The notes under the pieces are model-generated. The model was not told where the DNA came from. It was given only the letters and a program-made list of their open reading frames with translations, and made no database searches. Below are positions 4,968 to 5,848 of a DNA stretch of 5,848 nucleotides, piece by piece (position 1 is the first letter of the stretch; each line of letters starts with the position of its first letter). The position numbers and the translations under genes were made by a program. Origin of the DNA: Acidimicrobiaceae bacterium (lineage in GTDB: Bacteria; Actinomycetota; Acidimicrobiia; Acidimicrobiales; Palsa-688); contig JAUTXM010000099.1 in NCBI GenBank assembly GCA_030838025.1, forward strand, positions 1-5,848. The letters are read 5' to 3'.

Positions 4968-5848
4968 ATGTTGGTTCGGCGCAAGATGTTCGTGACATTG
5001 GTGTCTGCGAGCACGCTCGCGGTCGCGATGTTGCCGCTGGTAGTGAGCGGAGGGGGTACTGCGCAGGCGGCAGCCTTCACCGTCAAAAGCCTGACTCCGA
5101 TCCAGAGGCGCCTGATCTCCAGCGAGTTGATCAACGCCTCCAGTCGGATAACGCCGAATGCCCCCATCGGCGACGGCGAGGGCCAGGGCCCTGACGGTGC
5201 CCCAGAAGGAACACCCACGGGTTTCAGCACCTCCGGGCTGGCCGGCACACCCGCCAACTACTACCCCGCCGGCGTGACCGGGTGTTCCAACAACCTGGGG
5301 GGCAACGTCAAGGTCAACCAGAACTGCCTGAACGTCACCGACTCGAACCTTCAGGGTCGAGGCCAGGCCAACAACGAGACCTCGATCGCTCAGGATCCCT
5401 TGCAGCCGACCCACATCGTCGCCAGCAACAATGACTACGTCCGGGGCGACGGTACTTGCGGCACCGCCTACTCGCTGACCAACGGGGTGACGTGGAACAA
5501 CTCGACGGTTCCCAACAGCTTCACCCGTGGTATCGCCGGTAATGCCCGCCAGTACTGGCAGGCCAGCGGTGACACCTCGGTCGCCTGGGACACCAAGGGC
5601 AACGCCTATCTGAGCTGCCAGCTGTTCAACCGGGGCGATGTGGCCAGCGCCAACCCCGACCAGTCGAGCGCCTTCGTGGTGTTCCGCTCCACCGGCAACA
5701 ACGGAGCGTCGTGGAACTTCCCCGGCCGCTATGTGTCGCCGTTCAGCTTCGATCCCACGGCGACGGGGACGCCGGCCTTCCTCGACAAGCAGCTGATGAC
5801 CATCGACAACCACGTAGGCAGCCCCTACCAGGACCGCATCTACGTGAG
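4968..5848 (+). CDS. Secreted sialidase-like (BNR/Asp-box) beta-propeller protein, N-terminal part
   Basis: The frame is open from ATG 4968 to the window edge, giving 293 codons. Residues 1-35 are a signal peptide: basic MLVRRK, a hydrophobic core (about 8-27) and a probable AQA-A cleavage near residue 34, so the product is exported. After a Gly/Pro-rich linker (about 66-90), blocks typical of sialidase-like propellers follow: NNETSIAQDPLQPTHIVASNND (135-156), DTSVAWDTKGNAYLSC (202-217), and KQLMTIDNHVGSPYQDRIYV (274-293), where family members usually continue into a TW motif. Two Asp-box-like turns are degenerate: S169-LTNGVTW and T242-GNNGASW, lacking the usual aspartate. Cysteines at 106, 120, 164 and 217 could form disulfides. 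The product may bind or cleave extracellular glycans, or be a non-enzymatic propeller. The sialidase arginine triad cannot be assessed from this fragment, so an exo-alpha-sialidase label would be an over-call. It is probably its own transcription unit. Confidence 0.85.
   Translation, partial: MLVRRKMFVTLVSASTLAVAMLPLVVSGGGTAQAAAFTVKSLTPIQRRLISSELINASSRITPNAPIGDGEGQGPDGAPEGTPTGFSTSGLAGTPANYYPAGVTGCSNNLGGNVKVNQNCLNVTDSNLQGRGQANNETSIAQDPLQPTHIVASNNDYVRGDGTCGTAYSLTNGVTWNNSTVPNSFTRGIAGNARQYWQASGDTSVAWDTKGNAYLSCQLFNRGDVASANPDQSSAFVVFRSTGNNGASWNFPGRYVSPFSFDPTATGTPAFLDKQLMTIDNHVGSPYQDRIYV

Noticed and set aside
4869..5813. 314-codon open frame on the minus strand opposite the secreted protein
   Set aside because: The opposite strand encodes a signal peptide and propeller blocks with a promoter and Shine-Dalgarno. 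The antisense product has no domain and low-complexity V/G/R content.

Overview
The window comes from a high-GC bacterium, most likely an actinobacterium in the broad sense. The evidence is strong G/C use at third codon positions, GTG starts, -10 elements of the TAnnnT type and a stand-alone AroH-type chorismate mutase next to tyrA, aroA and cmk. An Acidimicrobiia-like or similar deep actinobacterial lineage would fit, but that is inference and nothing here fixes a genus. All annotated genes look intact. Two run off the window: cmk on the left and a secreted propeller protein on the right.

Minus strand, 3029 down to 1: a shikimate/tyrosine block in the order aroH (chorismate mutase), tyrA (prephenate dehydrogenase with a C-terminal ACT domain), aroA (EPSP synthase), cmk (cytidylate kinase, 3' part missing). 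aroA overlaps tyrA by 4 nt (ATGA) and cmk by 13 nt, so these three are tightly packed and probably cotranscribed. aroA makes EPSP, the precursor of chorismate. AroH turns chorismate into prephenate, and TyrA turns prephenate into 4-hydroxyphenylpyruvate. The only loose joint is the 99 nt between aroH and tyrA, which is filled by an 18-bp tandem repeat. The repeat stays open in the aroH frame beyond the aroH stop, and that frame closes exactly at the tyrA start codon.

Plus strand, 3109 to 4811: a two-gene ABC exporter of the DrrA/DrrB (ABC-2) type, ATPase then permease, overlapping by 4 nt. It is transcribed divergently from aroH across a 79-nt gap. Its substrate cannot be read from the sequence.

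Plus strand, 4968 to the right edge: the first 293 codons of an exported protein with a clear signal peptide and degenerate Asp-box (BNR/sialidase-like) propeller repeats, preceded by a plausible promoter in a 156-nt GC-rich gap.

No RNA genes, insertion sequences, CRISPR arrays or attachment sites were seen. Most of the window is ordinary core-metabolism and transport DNA. The aroH-tyrA junction is the most unusual spot.
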